Shown: positions 1-8,501, counted from the first letter of the stretch. The stretch is DNA of 64,000 nucleotides from CALBPI01 sp039027435 (GCA_039027435.1 JBCCKF010000011.1:62001-126000); one strand, 5' to 3'. The notes: a model not told the origin generated them from the sequence alone. Numbers and translations: made by a program.

Positions 1-694
1 CGGCTTTGATGACTTGCGCGTACTCATGCTCGAGGGCGCTGCCGCCACCGGTTACCACCACCGTAGCCGAGTATCGTGAAACCACATGTTGTGTAATCGC
101 GGCGAAGCGCTCGCGAGGCCAATTGCGAAAGTTCTTGGCGCGTTGGCTGGAGCAGGGGCTGATGACAACACACGGTGTGCTGTCGGAAACGAGCTCGTCG
201 GCGAGTTGGTAGTCTTCGCCAGCCAGCGGCAAGTCCCAGCGCGGGGAGCTGCGTGCAATGCCGATGTGCGAGGCAAACTCGAACAATCCATCCAGTACAT
301 GAGCGTGGTGTTGTGGCGGGATTCGCTCGTTGGTAAACAGCCATTGCGCGTCCCGCGCTCGGCCGCGGTCAAACCCGACTTTTCGTGGTGCCCGGATCAA
401 ACGCGAGATACGGTTCGCGCGCCACGACGCATGCATGTTGAGGAGCACATCGAACTCGCGTGCGCGTAATGAGTCTGCAAGACGTTTTCTCGCGGCACGG
501 TTGGCGCGCTTGTCGACCACCACAAGCTCGACGCCGTCCAGCCCTTGCATGAGCGTCGCCTCGGTCTTGCCGATCAACCATGTGATCTGGCTCTTTGGCC
601 GTGCATCGCGAATTGCGCGAACCACAGCGAGGGTGTGCACGCAATCACCGATCGCCGACAGTCGCAACACGCAAATACGTTCCGCGCTACCCAT
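1..694 (-). CDS. Glycosyltransferase family 9 (LPS heptosyltransferase-like), 3' end outside window
   Basis: Open reading frame on the minus strand from an ATG at 694 running off the left edge, so only about 231 N-terminal residues are visible. It begins MGSAERICVLRLSAIGDCVH, the N-terminal Rossmann strand and glycine turn of GT9 heptosyltransferases. A second conserved block near residue 180, ISPCSSQRAKNFRNWP, matches the donor-binding half of the family. The family transfers heptose from ADP-heptose to lipopolysaccharide core on the cytoplasmic face. It is divergent from the Kdo kinase gene, which fits an LPS core locus. Whether it is WaaC-, WaaF- or WaaQ-like cannot be decided from the fragment. 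Confidence 0.85.
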   Translation of the reverse strand, partial: MGSAERICVLRLSAIGDCVHTLAVVRAIRDARPKSQITWLIGKTEATLMQGLDGVELVVVDKRANRAARKRLADSLRAREFDVLLNMHASWRANRISRLIRAPRKVGFDRGRARDAQWLFTNERIPPQHHAHVLDGLFEFASHIGIARSSPRWDLPLAGEDYQLADELVSDSTPCVVISPCSSQRAKNFRNWPRERFAAITQHVVSRYSATVVVTGGGSALEHEYAQVIKA

Positions 695-824
695 ACTGAG
701 CTGTGTTTGCCATTTGCCTCATTCTCCAAGTGTAGCGGTCGTCGGAATTGCCCGATAGCGGGGTTACACTGACTCGACGGGGTGCGCCGGTGCGGGCGCA
801 GTGTTTCAAGCAGGCTGGCGATTA

Positions 825-1511
825 ATGCAGAGAGTGGTTGAGGAGGTAGATGAGCAGCGTCTGGGTATGCGGCCCGACTATCTGTTCGATGCGGCATCGT
901 GGCCACGCAAGTTGGGTGCCGCGGATGCTGGGCGCGGCGCGACTGCTTTTGTCGGCGACGAGAGCGGTGACTATGCGCTGCGCACCTACCGGCGTGGTGG
1001 TGCGATGGCGTCGCTATTGGATGACCGTTACTTGTTCACTGGCGCGTCAAGAGTGCGCAGCCTGTGTGAGTATCGTTTGCTGAAGGACATGCATGAGCGT
1101 GGACTGCCCGTGCCTGCGCCGGCGGCGGCACGCTGTGAGCGTGAAGGTTTGTTCTATCGCGCGTGGTTAGTCACGACATTGATCCCGAACACCGAGACGC
1201 TAACAGAGACTCTGACGCACACTGCTCTGAGTGAAGCCGCATGGAGTGCCTTGGGGAACACGCTGGCCCGGTTTCATCGGGCTGGTATCGATCACCCGGA
1301 CCTTAACGCAAACAACATTCTGTTGCAGGAAGGTGGTCGTTGGTTTCTGATCGATTTTGACCGCGGTCGTCAGCGTTCTCCGGGTGGCTGGGGTTCCGGT
1401 AATCTGAAGCGGTTGTATCGATCCTTGCTGAAGGAGCAAGCGGTTTCTGGAGCGACGCACTGGGACGAGCGTCATTGGCACGCGTTGTCGAGCGGCTACA
1501 GATCCGCGTAG
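825..1511 (+). CDS. kdkA: 3-deoxy-D-manno-octulosonic acid (Kdo) kinase
   Basis: A protein of 228 residues from ATG 825; an in-frame GTG at 801 would add 8 residues, and neither start has a strong Shine-Dalgarno. It is a small kinase-fold protein of the KdkA/WaaP family: DRYLFTGASRVRSLCEY near the N-terminus, the catalytic-loop motif HPDLNANNILL and the metal-binding IDFDRG. KdkA phosphorylates the 4-position of Kdo on lipid A in the cytoplasm. In known cases it goes with LPS carrying a single Kdo, so the inner core here may be Kdo-phosphate (inference). Its 3' end overlaps the convergent acyltransferase gene by 16 bp. Confidence 0.88.
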   Translation: MQRVVEEVDEQRLGMRPDYLFDAASWPRKLGAADAGRGATAFVGDESGDYALRTYRRGGAMASLLDDRYLFTGASRVRSLCEYRLLKDMHERGLPVPAPAAARCEREGLFYRAWLVTTLIPNTETLTETLTHTALSEAAWSALGNTLARFHRAGIDHPDLNANNILLQEGGRWFLIDFDRGRQRSPGGWGSGNLKRLYRSLLKEQAVSGATHWDERHWHALSSGYRSA

Positions 1512-2419
1512 ATGTCTGGAAAGCGCTCGGGCCTTCCCTTGAACTTTCGATGCACCCAAAAATACTGGTCTGGCGAGCGGCGAATCTGATCCTCTAGCTG
1601 ACTCACCAAGCGGCTTGTGTCATCGATCGAGTCTTCCGTCGGAAAGGGCTCGAGCGGCGCCGTAATCTCAATATCGTAACCCGAGAAGTCCGCACGTCGG
1701 TGTGGGTAGAATCCGATCACCGTCGCCCGACCAAGCTTCGCCAAGGTGCTGGTAGCGGTGTTGGTCATTGCGGGCTCGCCGAAGAAATCGATCATGGCGC
1801 TGTGTTTACGGCGATAGCTCTGGTCCGGCGCATACCAGACCGGAACGCCGTCGCGCAGACTCCGCACCATTTGCTTAATGTTGGATTTCTCAATGGTGCG
1901 ACGACCGGAGCGTTCGCGACCGCGACGCGTGAGTTCCGTGACCAGCGCACTACGATCTTCTCGATAAACCGCATCAAAAATCAGCCCTTCTGATTTCAAG
2001 GCGGTTCCGCCGACTTCCAGTGCACCGAAGTGGCCGGTGATCAGGATGACCGGCCCGGGCGTGTTTGCTGCGAGGTGTTCCAGGCCAGTGAACCGCCAGC
2101 GTCCTTCGAGTCGTTGCGGTCGATACCAGGCCATCGCCATCTCGAAGACCCCCATTCCGAGGTTCTCGAAGTGTCGTGTCACCGTACTCTCAATCCACTC
2201 GTCTGCGTGTTCAGGAAAACAGGTCCGCAGGTTGCGTCGCGTAACCTCTGCGCGCTTTGGTGACAGTCTCAAGGCCAATCTCCCCACGCTACGGCCGAGT
2301 TTAAGCTGGGTATCGAAAGGCAGAAAGCTCAAGAACCGGAGCATCGAGAAACCGATCCAGGTTGGCCAGTAACGCGGCGCACGAAACGACGAGTCCGTGT
2401 GTTTGGCTGAGTCCGACAT
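1496..2419 (-). CDS. LpxL/LpxM-type lipid A acyltransferase (paralogue 1)
   Basis: 307 residues. The ATG at 2419 was chosen because it overlaps the stop codon of the upstream paralogue (TGATG), implying translational coupling; a longer in-frame start at 2452 is less likely. It has an N-terminal hydrophobic anchor and the catalytic HX4D/E motif as HFGALE (His130, Glu135). Later conserved blocks include VWYAPDQSY and a C-terminal QYFWVHRKFKGRP, all typical of the HtrB/MsbB family. Such enzymes add secondary acyl chains to Kdo2-lipid A at the inner membrane. It lies beside kdkA. Which acyl position it modifies cannot be read from sequence. Confidence 0.9.
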   Translation of the reverse strand: MSDSAKHTDSSFRAPRYWPTWIGFSMLRFLSFLPFDTQLKLGRSVGRLALRLSPKRAEVTRRNLRTCFPEHADEWIESTVTRHFENLGMGVFEMAMAWYRPQRLEGRWRFTGLEHLAANTPGPVILITGHFGALEVGGTALKSEGLIFDAVYREDRSALVTELTRRGRERSGRRTIEKSNIKQMVRSLRDGVPVWYAPDQSYRRKHSAMIDFFGEPAMTNTATSTLAKLGRATVIGFYPHRRADFSGYDIEITAPLEPFPTEDSIDDTSRLVSQLEDQIRRSPDQYFWVHRKFKGRPERFPDIYADL

Positions 2420-3297
2420 CAATCTGTATCCCGAAAGCGTCGGTGAACCCAATAGTATTGCGACGGTGCTGTTGCGATCATCGCCTCGAAAGCTCGATTC
2501 AATGTCGCGACATCCGCAGCGCGGCTGCCGCCGTCAAGATTCAGGGGTGGGTGAACCGTCAGCTGGTATCGAGCGCCTGTACGGATCATGTGAACCGGCA
2601 GCACCGCGGCCGCGTACTTTTCGGCCAGACGAACCAGGGTTGCGTTGCTGACCGTCTGTTGACCCAGAAAAACGCTGGGAATCGCCCCGGATGTGGTGTC
2701 CATCTGATCCGCAGCAACGTACACATGTTCACCGTTTTGTATTGCGCGCATCAGGGCTCGTGGTTCGTGCTTGGAGATCATTTTCCGGGTTGCTCGTCCG
2801 CGCCCACGAAGTACGATCTCATCGAAATGCTCATTTCCGAACGGGCGGTGTACCGCTGAGATTTGTGTGCACGTCCCGAGAGTGCGCAACAATAGATCCA
2901 TCGCGGTGCAGTGGACTCCCGCAAACAGAATAGGTCTGGAGCCCACCGTCTGGATGTGCTCCAGACCGCCAATGTCCGCGAGTGCCATTATGCGTGCGTC
3001 ACTGGCCCACCAGGCCATACCCGTCTGCATGACCCCGATGCCGAGCTCATTGCAGTGCGCCGACAAAAGGTCATTGCGTTCGGTTTCGGTCAACTCTGGA
3101 TAAACGCGCTCGAGATTTTCCCGAGCGATGCTGATGCGCTTTGGCACCCATCGCGGCGCGAGCGTCCCAATGATTCGGCCAATGATGCGTTGCCCCCACC
3201 ATGGCAGTAGCGAGATCATTCGCAGGCCAAAAATCGCGGCGAGAACTCGAAACGAACCCGAGCTGGACGATCGAACTGAACTTGTTGAACTGGTCAT
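2419..3297 (-). CDS. LpxL/LpxM-type lipid A acyltransferase (paralogue 2)
   Basis: 292 residues from ATG 3297. The frame stays open further upstream to 3837, but that extension lies antisense to htpX and has no family similarity, so it is excluded. The catalytic motif is HCTAMD (His129, Asp134), that is HX4D where the neighbouring paralogue has HX4E. The conserved HVYVAADQMD and QYYWVHRRFR blocks are present, with an N-terminal hydrophobic segment around residues 18-47. It is first in a two-gene operon and its TGA overlaps the ATG of paralogue 1. The divergence between the two copies suggests different acyl positions or chain lengths (inference). Confidence 0.9.
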   Translation of the reverse strand: MTSSTSSVRSSSSGSFRVLAAIFGLRMISLLPWWGQRIIGRIIGTLAPRWVPKRISIARENLERVYPELTETERNDLLSAHCNELGIGVMQTGMAWWASDARIMALADIGGLEHIQTVGSRPILFAGVHCTAMDLLLRTLGTCTQISAVHRPFGNEHFDEIVLRGRGRATRKMISKHEPRALMRAIQNGEHVYVAADQMDTTSGAIPSVFLGQQTVSNATLVRLAEKYAAAVLPVHMIRTGARYQLTVHPPLNLDGGSRAADVATLNRAFEAMIATAPSQYYWVHRRFRDTD

Positions 3298-3399
3298 TGC
3301 CGAAGCATTGTAGCGGTTCGATTTGCACCTTCGTGATTGAAATTGCCCCTCTGAGACCGCACTTCCACTCTTAGAGTTTTCTTGTCGGAGTTCTGATTC

Positions 3400-4287
3400 A
3401 TGAAACGACTGCTTTTGTTCCTGGGTACCAACGTGGCGGTTCTCGCGGTGATCAGTGTCGTGTGGAGCCTGATGCCGTGGGACAGTGTTTTTGCTGCAGG
3501 TGGCGGGCCTAACCTCACGGCATTGTTGGTATTTTCGGCGATTGTCGGTTTTGCCGGTTCCTTTATCTCTCTGTTGATGTCGAAGTGGATCGCTAAGCGC
3601 AGTACCGGTGCACAGGTGATCACCAACCCGCGCACTGAGATTGAACAATGGCTCGTAGCCACCGTGCGACGTCAGGCCGACCAGGCGGGTATCGGCATGC
3701 CGGAAGTCGCGATCTACGACGCACCTGAGGTCAACGCGTTTGCCACAGGCGCAAACCGCAACAATTCTCTGGTCGCTGTCAGTACCGGCTTGCTGCAGGG
3801 CATGACGCGAGATGAAGCTGAGGCCGTGTTGGCGCACGAGGTTTCACACGTCGCGAATGGCGACATGATCACGCTGACGCTGGTCCAGGGCGTGGTGAAC
3901 ACCTTTGTGGTGTTCCTGTCCAGACTCGTAGGTTACTTCGTCGATCGGGTAATTCTGAAAAACGAAGAGGGTGTGGGCGCCGGTTACTTCCTGGCGTCCT
4001 TTGTAGCTCAGATTGTTTTCGGCATCCTCGCGAGCATCATCGTGTGCTGGTTCTCCAGACAGCGGGAATTTCGCGCTGATGCTGGTGGTGCGAGACTGGC
4101 GGGTGCCAACAAGATGGCAGCGGCTCTGCGCCGCTTGAAATCCCAGCAAGCGGGTTCGCATTTGCCGAAAGAGATGGCGGCAATGGGCATCTTCGGTGGC
4201 GCCGGTTCGGGCTTCCAGCGATTGTTTATGACGCATCCACCGCTTGAAGAACGCATCGAAGCGCTCGAGCGTCCGGTGTTGCGCTAG
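3400..4287 (+). CDS. htpX: Membrane zinc metalloprotease HtpX (M48)
   Basis: 295 residues, the usual family length. It has two N-terminal membrane helices (about residues 4-22 and 38-58), the zinc motif HEVSH at residues 146-150 with a third ligand Glu223 in REFRADAGG, and two further hydrophobic segments between 155 and 215. HtpX degrades misfolded inner-membrane proteins together with FtsH. It is preceded by GGAG about ten bases before the ATG and is divergent from the lipid A acyltransferase operon across about 100 bp. It ends 3 bp before the stop of the convergent M14 gene. Confidence 0.95.
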   Translation: MKRLLLFLGTNVAVLAVISVVWSLMPWDSVFAAGGGPNLTALLVFSAIVGFAGSFISLLMSKWIAKRSTGAQVITNPRTEIEQWLVATVRRQADQAGIGMPEVAIYDAPEVNAFATGANRNNSLVAVSTGLLQGMTRDEAEAVLAHEVSHVANGDMITLTLVQGVVNTFVVFLSRLVGYFVDRVILKNEEGVGAGYFLASFVAQIVFGILASIIVCWFSRQREFRADAGGARLAGANKMAAALRRLKSQQAGSHLPKEMAAMGIFGGAGSGFQRLFMTHPPLEERIEALERPVLR

Positions 4288-4290
4288 GCG

Positions 4291-5490
4291 CTATTCCTCT
4301 GAGCTGTTGTTGTCGCCGGGCTCGGCTACGAGCGCGGCGGCGGCATCAGGAGTGATTCGGTCGAGTCCGAGGTGGAATGCGGCGAAGCCCGGCATGACGA
4401 CCTGATTTCGCGCCATGCCGATGATGCGTCCGTCCCGCGGCGCATAGATGCCGACGGTTTCGTTGTTGATCGGATCGGTGATTTTCCCGAGCAAGTCTCC
4501 CTCGGATACCCTGCTACCCAGTCCAACGCTGGCGATCAGGATGCCGCCACGATCTGCGCGCACCCATGCGGACCGGTAGTACGTTTCCTCACGCTCTGTG
4601 GTCGAGCGTTCCGAGACCACCATACCTAGCGTTCTCAGGAGCGTCTCGATACCTCGGACTCCCTGGGTGACTTCTTCTTGTTCCAGACGCTCCGGACCCC
4701 CTGCCTCGAGCGTGACCGTCGGCACTCCTGACAACGTCGCGGCGTAGCGCAGAGTGCCCGGCCGCGGCTGACTATTCACGATGACGGTCGCACCAAATCC
4801 GTTGGCAAGGGCGCGCACACCGGCATCGGCGAGATCAGCGCGCAACTGGGGCAAATTGCTGCGTTCAAAAGAACCGGTATGAATGTCGACCAGCGCGTCA
4901 CAATGCCGCACGACATTATTGAAAAAGCTGTTGGCAATACGAGAGGCCGCGGAGCCTGTCGTCGTGCCGGGGAAGTGCCGATTGAGATCCCGCCGATCTG
5001 GCAGGTAGCGCGTGCCGCGGCGAAATCCCTGAATATTCACAATCGGCACGCCGATCACCGTGCCGGTCAGCGTACTTGGCTGCAGGCCGTGTAACACGCG
5101 CCGCACAATTTCGATGCCATTGATTTCATCACCGTGGATCGCGGCGGTGAGGCAGAGAATCGGTCCCGGATTACGCCCGTGAAGCACCAGTACCGGGGTG
5201 TCGACCGGCAATCCCTCGAACAATTCGGTCGCAGACCAGGCGAGTTGACGATAGCTGCCCGCCGGAATCTCCTCGCCCAGAAAGTCGAGCGGTTGCGGAT
5301 CGAGAAACTGACGTCCAGAAAACAACACTGCAGCTGCATTGTCAGCAACCGGGAGATCGCCGAGAGAGTCCGCGCGCTCATCGGTAACGATATCGTCCTC
5401 GGCAAGGATGTCCGGATCTGCAGTGTCGGTATCCGCAATACCCGATGCGAACGGCGCGAGTGACAAGAAAAAAAGGATCGCAACGCGCAT
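4291..5490 (-). CDS. Secreted M14-family succinylglutamate desuccinylase/aspartoacylase-like protein
   Basis: 399 residues from ATG 5490, chosen because it places a signal peptide (MRVAILFFLSLAPFASG) at the N-terminus; an in-frame start at 5532 would bury it. Zinc ligands of the M14 carboxypeptidase/deacylase fold are visible: His119 and Glu122 in IHGDEING, and His204 in DIHTGSFE. The catalytic Glu262 is in TLEAGG. The C-terminal quarter holds the beta-barrel-like domain found in AstE/aspartoacylase relatives. It probably hydrolyses an amide or peptide bond in the periplasm; the substrate is unknown. An acidic linker covers residues 19-50. It is divergent from the DUF4332 gene. Confidence 0.82.
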   Translation of the reverse strand: MRVAILFFLSLAPFASGIADTDTADPDILAEDDIVTDERADSLGDLPVADNAAAVLFSGRQFLDPQPLDFLGEEIPAGSYRQLAWSATELFEGLPVDTPVLVLHGRNPGPILCLTAAIHGDEINGIEIVRRVLHGLQPSTLTGTVIGVPIVNIQGFRRGTRYLPDRRDLNRHFPGTTTGSAASRIANSFFNNVVRHCDALVDIHTGSFERSNLPQLRADLADAGVRALANGFGATVIVNSQPRPGTLRYAATLSGVPTVTLEAGGPERLEQEEVTQGVRGIETLLRTLGMVVSERSTTEREETYYRSAWVRADRGGILIASVGLGSRVSEGDLLGKITDPINNETVGIYAPRDGRIIGMARNQVVMPGFAAFHLGLDRITPDAAAALVAEPGDNNSSEE

Positions 5491-5694
5491 GACGATGGCT
5501 GTTTTTGGAAGGTCGCTAAACATAACACGCACCAGTCTAAGCGCAAGCTGGCTCGCAATCTGTGAGCGGAATCAACAATCTGCACCTGACTAGCGGCACC
5601 GCTGGTGCTGGACGATTGCCCAACTCCTTCTTTAACATAGCGTTCAATGGCCGCGAAGACGTTCGCGCCGTTCAATAAATCGAGGAGAGGACGA

Positions 5695-6099
5695 ATGACA
5701 AAGCTGACCGACGTAGAGGGGATCGGACCGAAGTACGCAGCCAAATTGACTGCTGCCGGGTGCCGGAGTCAGGAGCATTTGCTGGAAATCGGGGCGACAA
5801 AAGCGGGGCGCAAGAAAGTTGCTAAGGATTCCGGTTGCACAGAGAAGCAGATTCTCGAATGGGTGAATCGCGCTGACCTGTGCCGCATCAAAGGTGTCGG
5901 TAGCGAGTACTCAGATCTACTCGAGTGCGCGGGCGTGGACACGGTGCCTGAGCTTGCCGGTCGCAACGCAGAGAATCTCGCGACCAAGATGAAAGAGCTG
6001 AACGCTAAGAAGAAGCTGGTACGTGCTGTGCCTTCAGCGAAGATGGTTGAAGGCTGGGTAGCGCAGGCGAAGAAATTGCCGCGCGCTGTGCATTATTGA
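5695..6099 (+). CDS. DUF4332 helix-hairpin-helix protein
   Basis: 134 residues. ATG 5695 is preceded by a strong GAGGAGAGG Shine-Dalgarno, so the longer frame from 5647 was rejected. Two helix-hairpin-helix-like repeats are visible: LTDVEGIGPKYAAKL near the start and LCRIKGVGSEYSDLL in the middle. The rest is Lys-rich and helical (KMKELNAKKKLV), with no signal peptide. DUF4332 proteins resemble the HhH segments that bind DNA backbones, but their role is undefined. An intrinsic terminator at 6162-6185 follows it, already inside the next ORF. Confidence 0.85.
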   Translation: MTKLTDVEGIGPKYAAKLTAAGCRSQEHLLEIGATKAGRKKVAKDSGCTEKQILEWVNRADLCRIKGVGSEYSDLLECAGVDTVPELAGRNAENLATKMKELNAKKKLVRAVPSAKMVEGWVAQAKKLPRAVHY

Positions 6100-6110
6100 G
6101 ATCAGCTTGA

Positions 6111-6656
6111 ATGCAGGTGCACCGAATGAACACTGGGGTCGCACCAATTAACCGAAGGCCGGGCCGATTGCGCTCGGCCTTTTTTGCAGCGCTCGGATGG
6201 TGGGTCTGCGTTTCGGCATCAGCAAACCTGCCTCTGGCTGACTTTATCGAGGTCGATAAGTCGGACCGAGTGCTGCGTTTGTACTCTGGTGATGAGGTCT
6301 TGCGGGAATTTCCGATTGCATTAGGCCTTGTACCGGAAGGCGACAAGCTGCAAGAGGGCGACAATCGGACTCCAGAGGGGCGTTACTTTCTCGATAGAAG
6401 GAACCCCGATAGCCGGTTTTTCCTGTCGATCCGAATCTCGTATCCGTCCTCAAAAGACGTTGCCGAGGCAAGGGCTGAAGGGGTTGATCCGGGTGGGCAG
6501 ATCATGATCCATGGTCAACCCAACGAGCCGCGCTATTCACCGAGGTTTTACGCGACCACAGACTGGACGAATGGCTGTATTGCGGTTTCCAATCTTGCGA
6601 TGATCGACATCTGGTTGATGACTCGACCGGGCATTCCTATTCTCATCCGACCCTGA
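6111..6656 (+). CDS. L,D-transpeptidase (YkuD) family protein
   Basis: 181 residues from ATG 6111 (ATG 6126 is also possible). A hydrophobic N-terminal segment (SAFFAALGWWVCVSASA) suggests export. The YkuD domain covers about residues 44-180, with His134 in IMIHGQP and the catalytic Cys156 in TNGCIAVSN. Such enzymes form 3-3 peptidoglycan cross-links or attach proteins to the wall; the single short domain resembles the ErfK-type 'murein transpeptidase' group. Oddly, a complete rho-independent terminator lies within codons 18-25, so expression may depend on read-through or on a start further downstream. Confidence 0.85.
   Translation: MQVHRMNTGVAPINRRPGRLRSAFFAALGWWVCVSASANLPLADFIEVDKSDRVLRLYSGDEVLREFPIALGLVPEGDKLQEGDNRTPEGRYFLDRRNPDSRFFLSIRISYPSSKDVAEARAEGVDPGGQIMIHGQPNEPRYSPRFYATTDWTNGCIAVSNLAMIDIWLMTRPGIPILIRP
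6162..6185 (+). terminator. Intrinsic terminator within the start of the L,D-transpeptidase ORF
   Basis: Stem GGCCGA / TCGGCC with a 6-nt loop TTGCGC, followed directly by six T. It lies 63 bp after the stop of the DUF4332 gene but also inside codons 18-25 of the following ORF. It is either that gene's terminator, an attenuator of the transpeptidase, or both. Confidence 0.8.
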
Positions 6657-6670
6657 ACACAGGCATTTAG

Positions 6671-8029
6671 ATGGATATTGAAGTCGCGCCAGAGGGCACT
6701 CTGGAGGTGCTTTCGCAACTCGAAGTCAACGCGCTTCGCAGTAAGGGCGAGGGCGGTCTGTACCCGCTATTGCGTCGCTGCGCGCTCGCGGTACTCACCA
6801 CGGGCTCGATGACGGATGATCCGTCGGAGTTGCTCGCGCAATACCGTGACTTCGAAGTATCGATCCTGCAGGTCGATCGCGGCGTGCGGCTCGGTTTGAA
6901 GAACGCACCCGATATGGCGTTTGTGGACGGACAGATGATCAGGGGCACGCGCGAGTTGCTGTTCGCCGTGCTTCGCGACATCGTTTTCTATCACTCTGAG
7001 TTCTCAAGCGCGGGGCGCTTCGATCTTTCGCGCCCTGAACACCTGACCAATGTCGTGTTCCATGTGCTGCGTCACGCCGGCGTCGTGTCGGCGAGAACTG
7101 GCGTGGATGTGGTGGTCTGCTGGGGCGGCCATGCGATCAGCCGGCACGAATACGACTACACCAAGAAAGTCGGATATGAACTCGGTCTGCGAGGTTTGCA
7201 GGTCTGCACCGGTTGCGGACCCGGTGCTATGAAAGGCCCAATGAAAGGCGCCACCATCGGCCATTCAAAGCAACGTATTCGCAATGGCCGCTACATCGGC
7301 ATCTCGGAGCCGGGCATCATCGCGGCGGAATCGCCGAATCCCATCGTCAACGAACTTGTGATCATGCCGGATATGGAGAAACGCCTGGAAGCGTTCGTCC
7401 GCACCGGGCATGGGATTGTGGTGTTCCCTGGTGGCGTGGGGACGGCCGAAGAGATTTTGTATCTACTCGGCATCTTGCTCCACCCGGAGAACGCCGGCCG
7501 GGAGTTCCCACTGGTGTTCACAGGCCCATCCAGCGCAGCTGGCTACTTTGAAAAGATCGATCAGTTCATCAGCCAGACGCTCGGTGATGTGGCGCGCAAG
7601 CGATACGAGATTGTTATCGATGATCCCGAGCGAGTTGCGTTGCTGATGCAGCACGGTCTGGATCGCGTGGAGATGCGCCGCAGGAGAGATGGTGACGCTT
7701 TCTATTTCAACTGGCGTCTGCACATCGACCCCGAGTTTCAACGACCGTTTCATCCGACGCATGAAACGATGGCGGCGCTTGATTTGTCGGAGTCGCTGCC
7801 TGCGCACGAGCTGGCTGCAAACCTGCGCCGAGCGTTTTCGGGCATCGTCGCTGCCAATATCCGCGAGGAAACCACGGGACTGGTCAGGGAGTACGGTCCG
7901 TTTGAAATTCACGGGTCCAGGCGCGTTAGCAAATTGCTGGATGACCTGCTCCGTGACTTTGTAGATCAGCGGCGCATGAAGATATCCGGTGACTACAAAC
8001 CTTCATTCCGTGTGGTCGAGTCGACATAG
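6671..8029 (+). CDS. ppnN: Nucleotide 5'-monophosphate nucleosidase (YgdH/PpnN, LOG family)
   Basis: 452 residues, matching the family length of about 454. It contains the lysine-decarboxylase-like (LOG) core with GCGPGAMKGPMKGA and the signature PGGVGTAEEILY (GGxGTxxE at residues 254-261), plus an N-terminal domain starting MDIEVAPEGTLEVL and the C-terminal extension typical of PpnN. In E. coli the enzyme cleaves purine and pyrimidine nucleoside monophosphates to base and ribose 5-phosphate and is stimulated by (p)ppGpp. It starts 14 bp after the transpeptidase stop, so the two may be co-transcribed. Confidence 0.95.
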   Translation: MDIEVAPEGTLEVLSQLEVNALRSKGEGGLYPLLRRCALAVLTTGSMTDDPSELLAQYRDFEVSILQVDRGVRLGLKNAPDMAFVDGQMIRGTRELLFAVLRDIVFYHSEFSSAGRFDLSRPEHLTNVVFHVLRHAGVVSARTGVDVVVCWGGHAISRHEYDYTKKVGYELGLRGLQVCTGCGPGAMKGPMKGATIGHSKQRIRNGRYIGISEPGIIAAESPNPIVNELVIMPDMEKRLEAFVRTGHGIVVFPGGVGTAEEILYLLGILLHPENAGREFPLVFTGPSSAAGYFEKIDQFISQTLGDVARKRYEIVIDDPERVALLMQHGLDRVEMRRRRDGDAFYFNWRLHIDPEFQRPFHPTHETMAALDLSESLPAHELAANLRRAFSGIVAANIREETTGLVREYGPFEIHGSRRVSKLLDDLLRDFVDQRRMKISGDYKPSFRVVEST

Positions 8030-8052
8030 CCGGTCCTAGATAAGCGACTTTC

Positions 8053-8084
8053 CGTAATTTGTGATTACGTAAAATATTACGTAA
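8053..8084. promoter_or_regulatory. Paired TTACGTAA palindromes (putative operator)
   Basis: Two identical self-complementary octamers, TTACGTAA at 8065-8072 and 8077-8084, are separated by AATA, so their centres lie 12 bp apart. A further half-site CGTAAT at 8053 faces the first octamer. They lie in the AT-rich gap between ppnN and a run of small ORFs, a likely promoter region. No regulator is recognised for this motif. Confidence 0.5.
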
Positions 8085-8194
8085 CTCACTGTTTTAAATA
8101 ATGAAAAAATCGTTAGCGTTGTGATGCAGTTCCTCGTTTGAACAGCCGGCTACGCGTACCTTAGAGTCATCATCGACTTGTTCGCGAGAACACA

Positions 8195-8422
8195 ATGGCT
8201 CAAGACGACAAACCTTTCCGCTGGCCCGGCGAACCTGCTAATGACGCGGACGTCAATGCAGAGACTTTGCGTACCGGCGAGCCAGATGTACTGCGCAACT
8301 GGTTGAGCCGTGGTCCCGTGAAACGTCGCCGCTCATCGTTTGATCCCAACCTTTACACCTGGAAGGGCTACCGCCAGTGGAAAGCTGACGTGAACAAGCA
8401 ATGGGTCGATCCCGACGAGTAG
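8195..8422 (+). CDS. Small hypothetical protein, 75 residues
   Basis: ATG to TAG ORF starting MAQDDKPFRWPGEP, preceded only by a weak GAGAA. The protein is polar and tryptophan-rich, with an acidic N-terminal half, a basic patch VKRRRSS in the middle and a YTWKGYRQWKADVNKQW segment. No signal peptide, membrane segment or cysteine was seen, and no family is recognised. It follows the TTACGTAA operator-like region and heads a run of three short ORFs before htpG. Coding is supported by composition and position only. Confidence 0.6.
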   Translation: MAQDDKPFRWPGEPANDADVNAETLRTGEPDVLRNWLSRGPVKRRRSSFDPNLYTWKGYRQWKADVNKQWVDPDE

Positions 8423-8501
8423 ACGGAAACCCAAGTTTTCGCCAATCGCACAGCGCTTGTAACGCTACCGCATCACACTTAACGACATTGACGGTTCGGT
8501 T

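Noticed and set aside
3298..3837. Upstream extension of the second lipid A acyltransferase frame on the minus strand
   Set aside because: It is antisense to the well-supported htpX gene and has no similarity to the family; ATG 3297 gives a normal-length protein.
8060..8085. CRP/FNR-type site in the ppnN downstream gap
   Set aside because: TGTGA is present but the second half TCACA is not at the right distance; the TTACGTAA pair explains the symmetry better.
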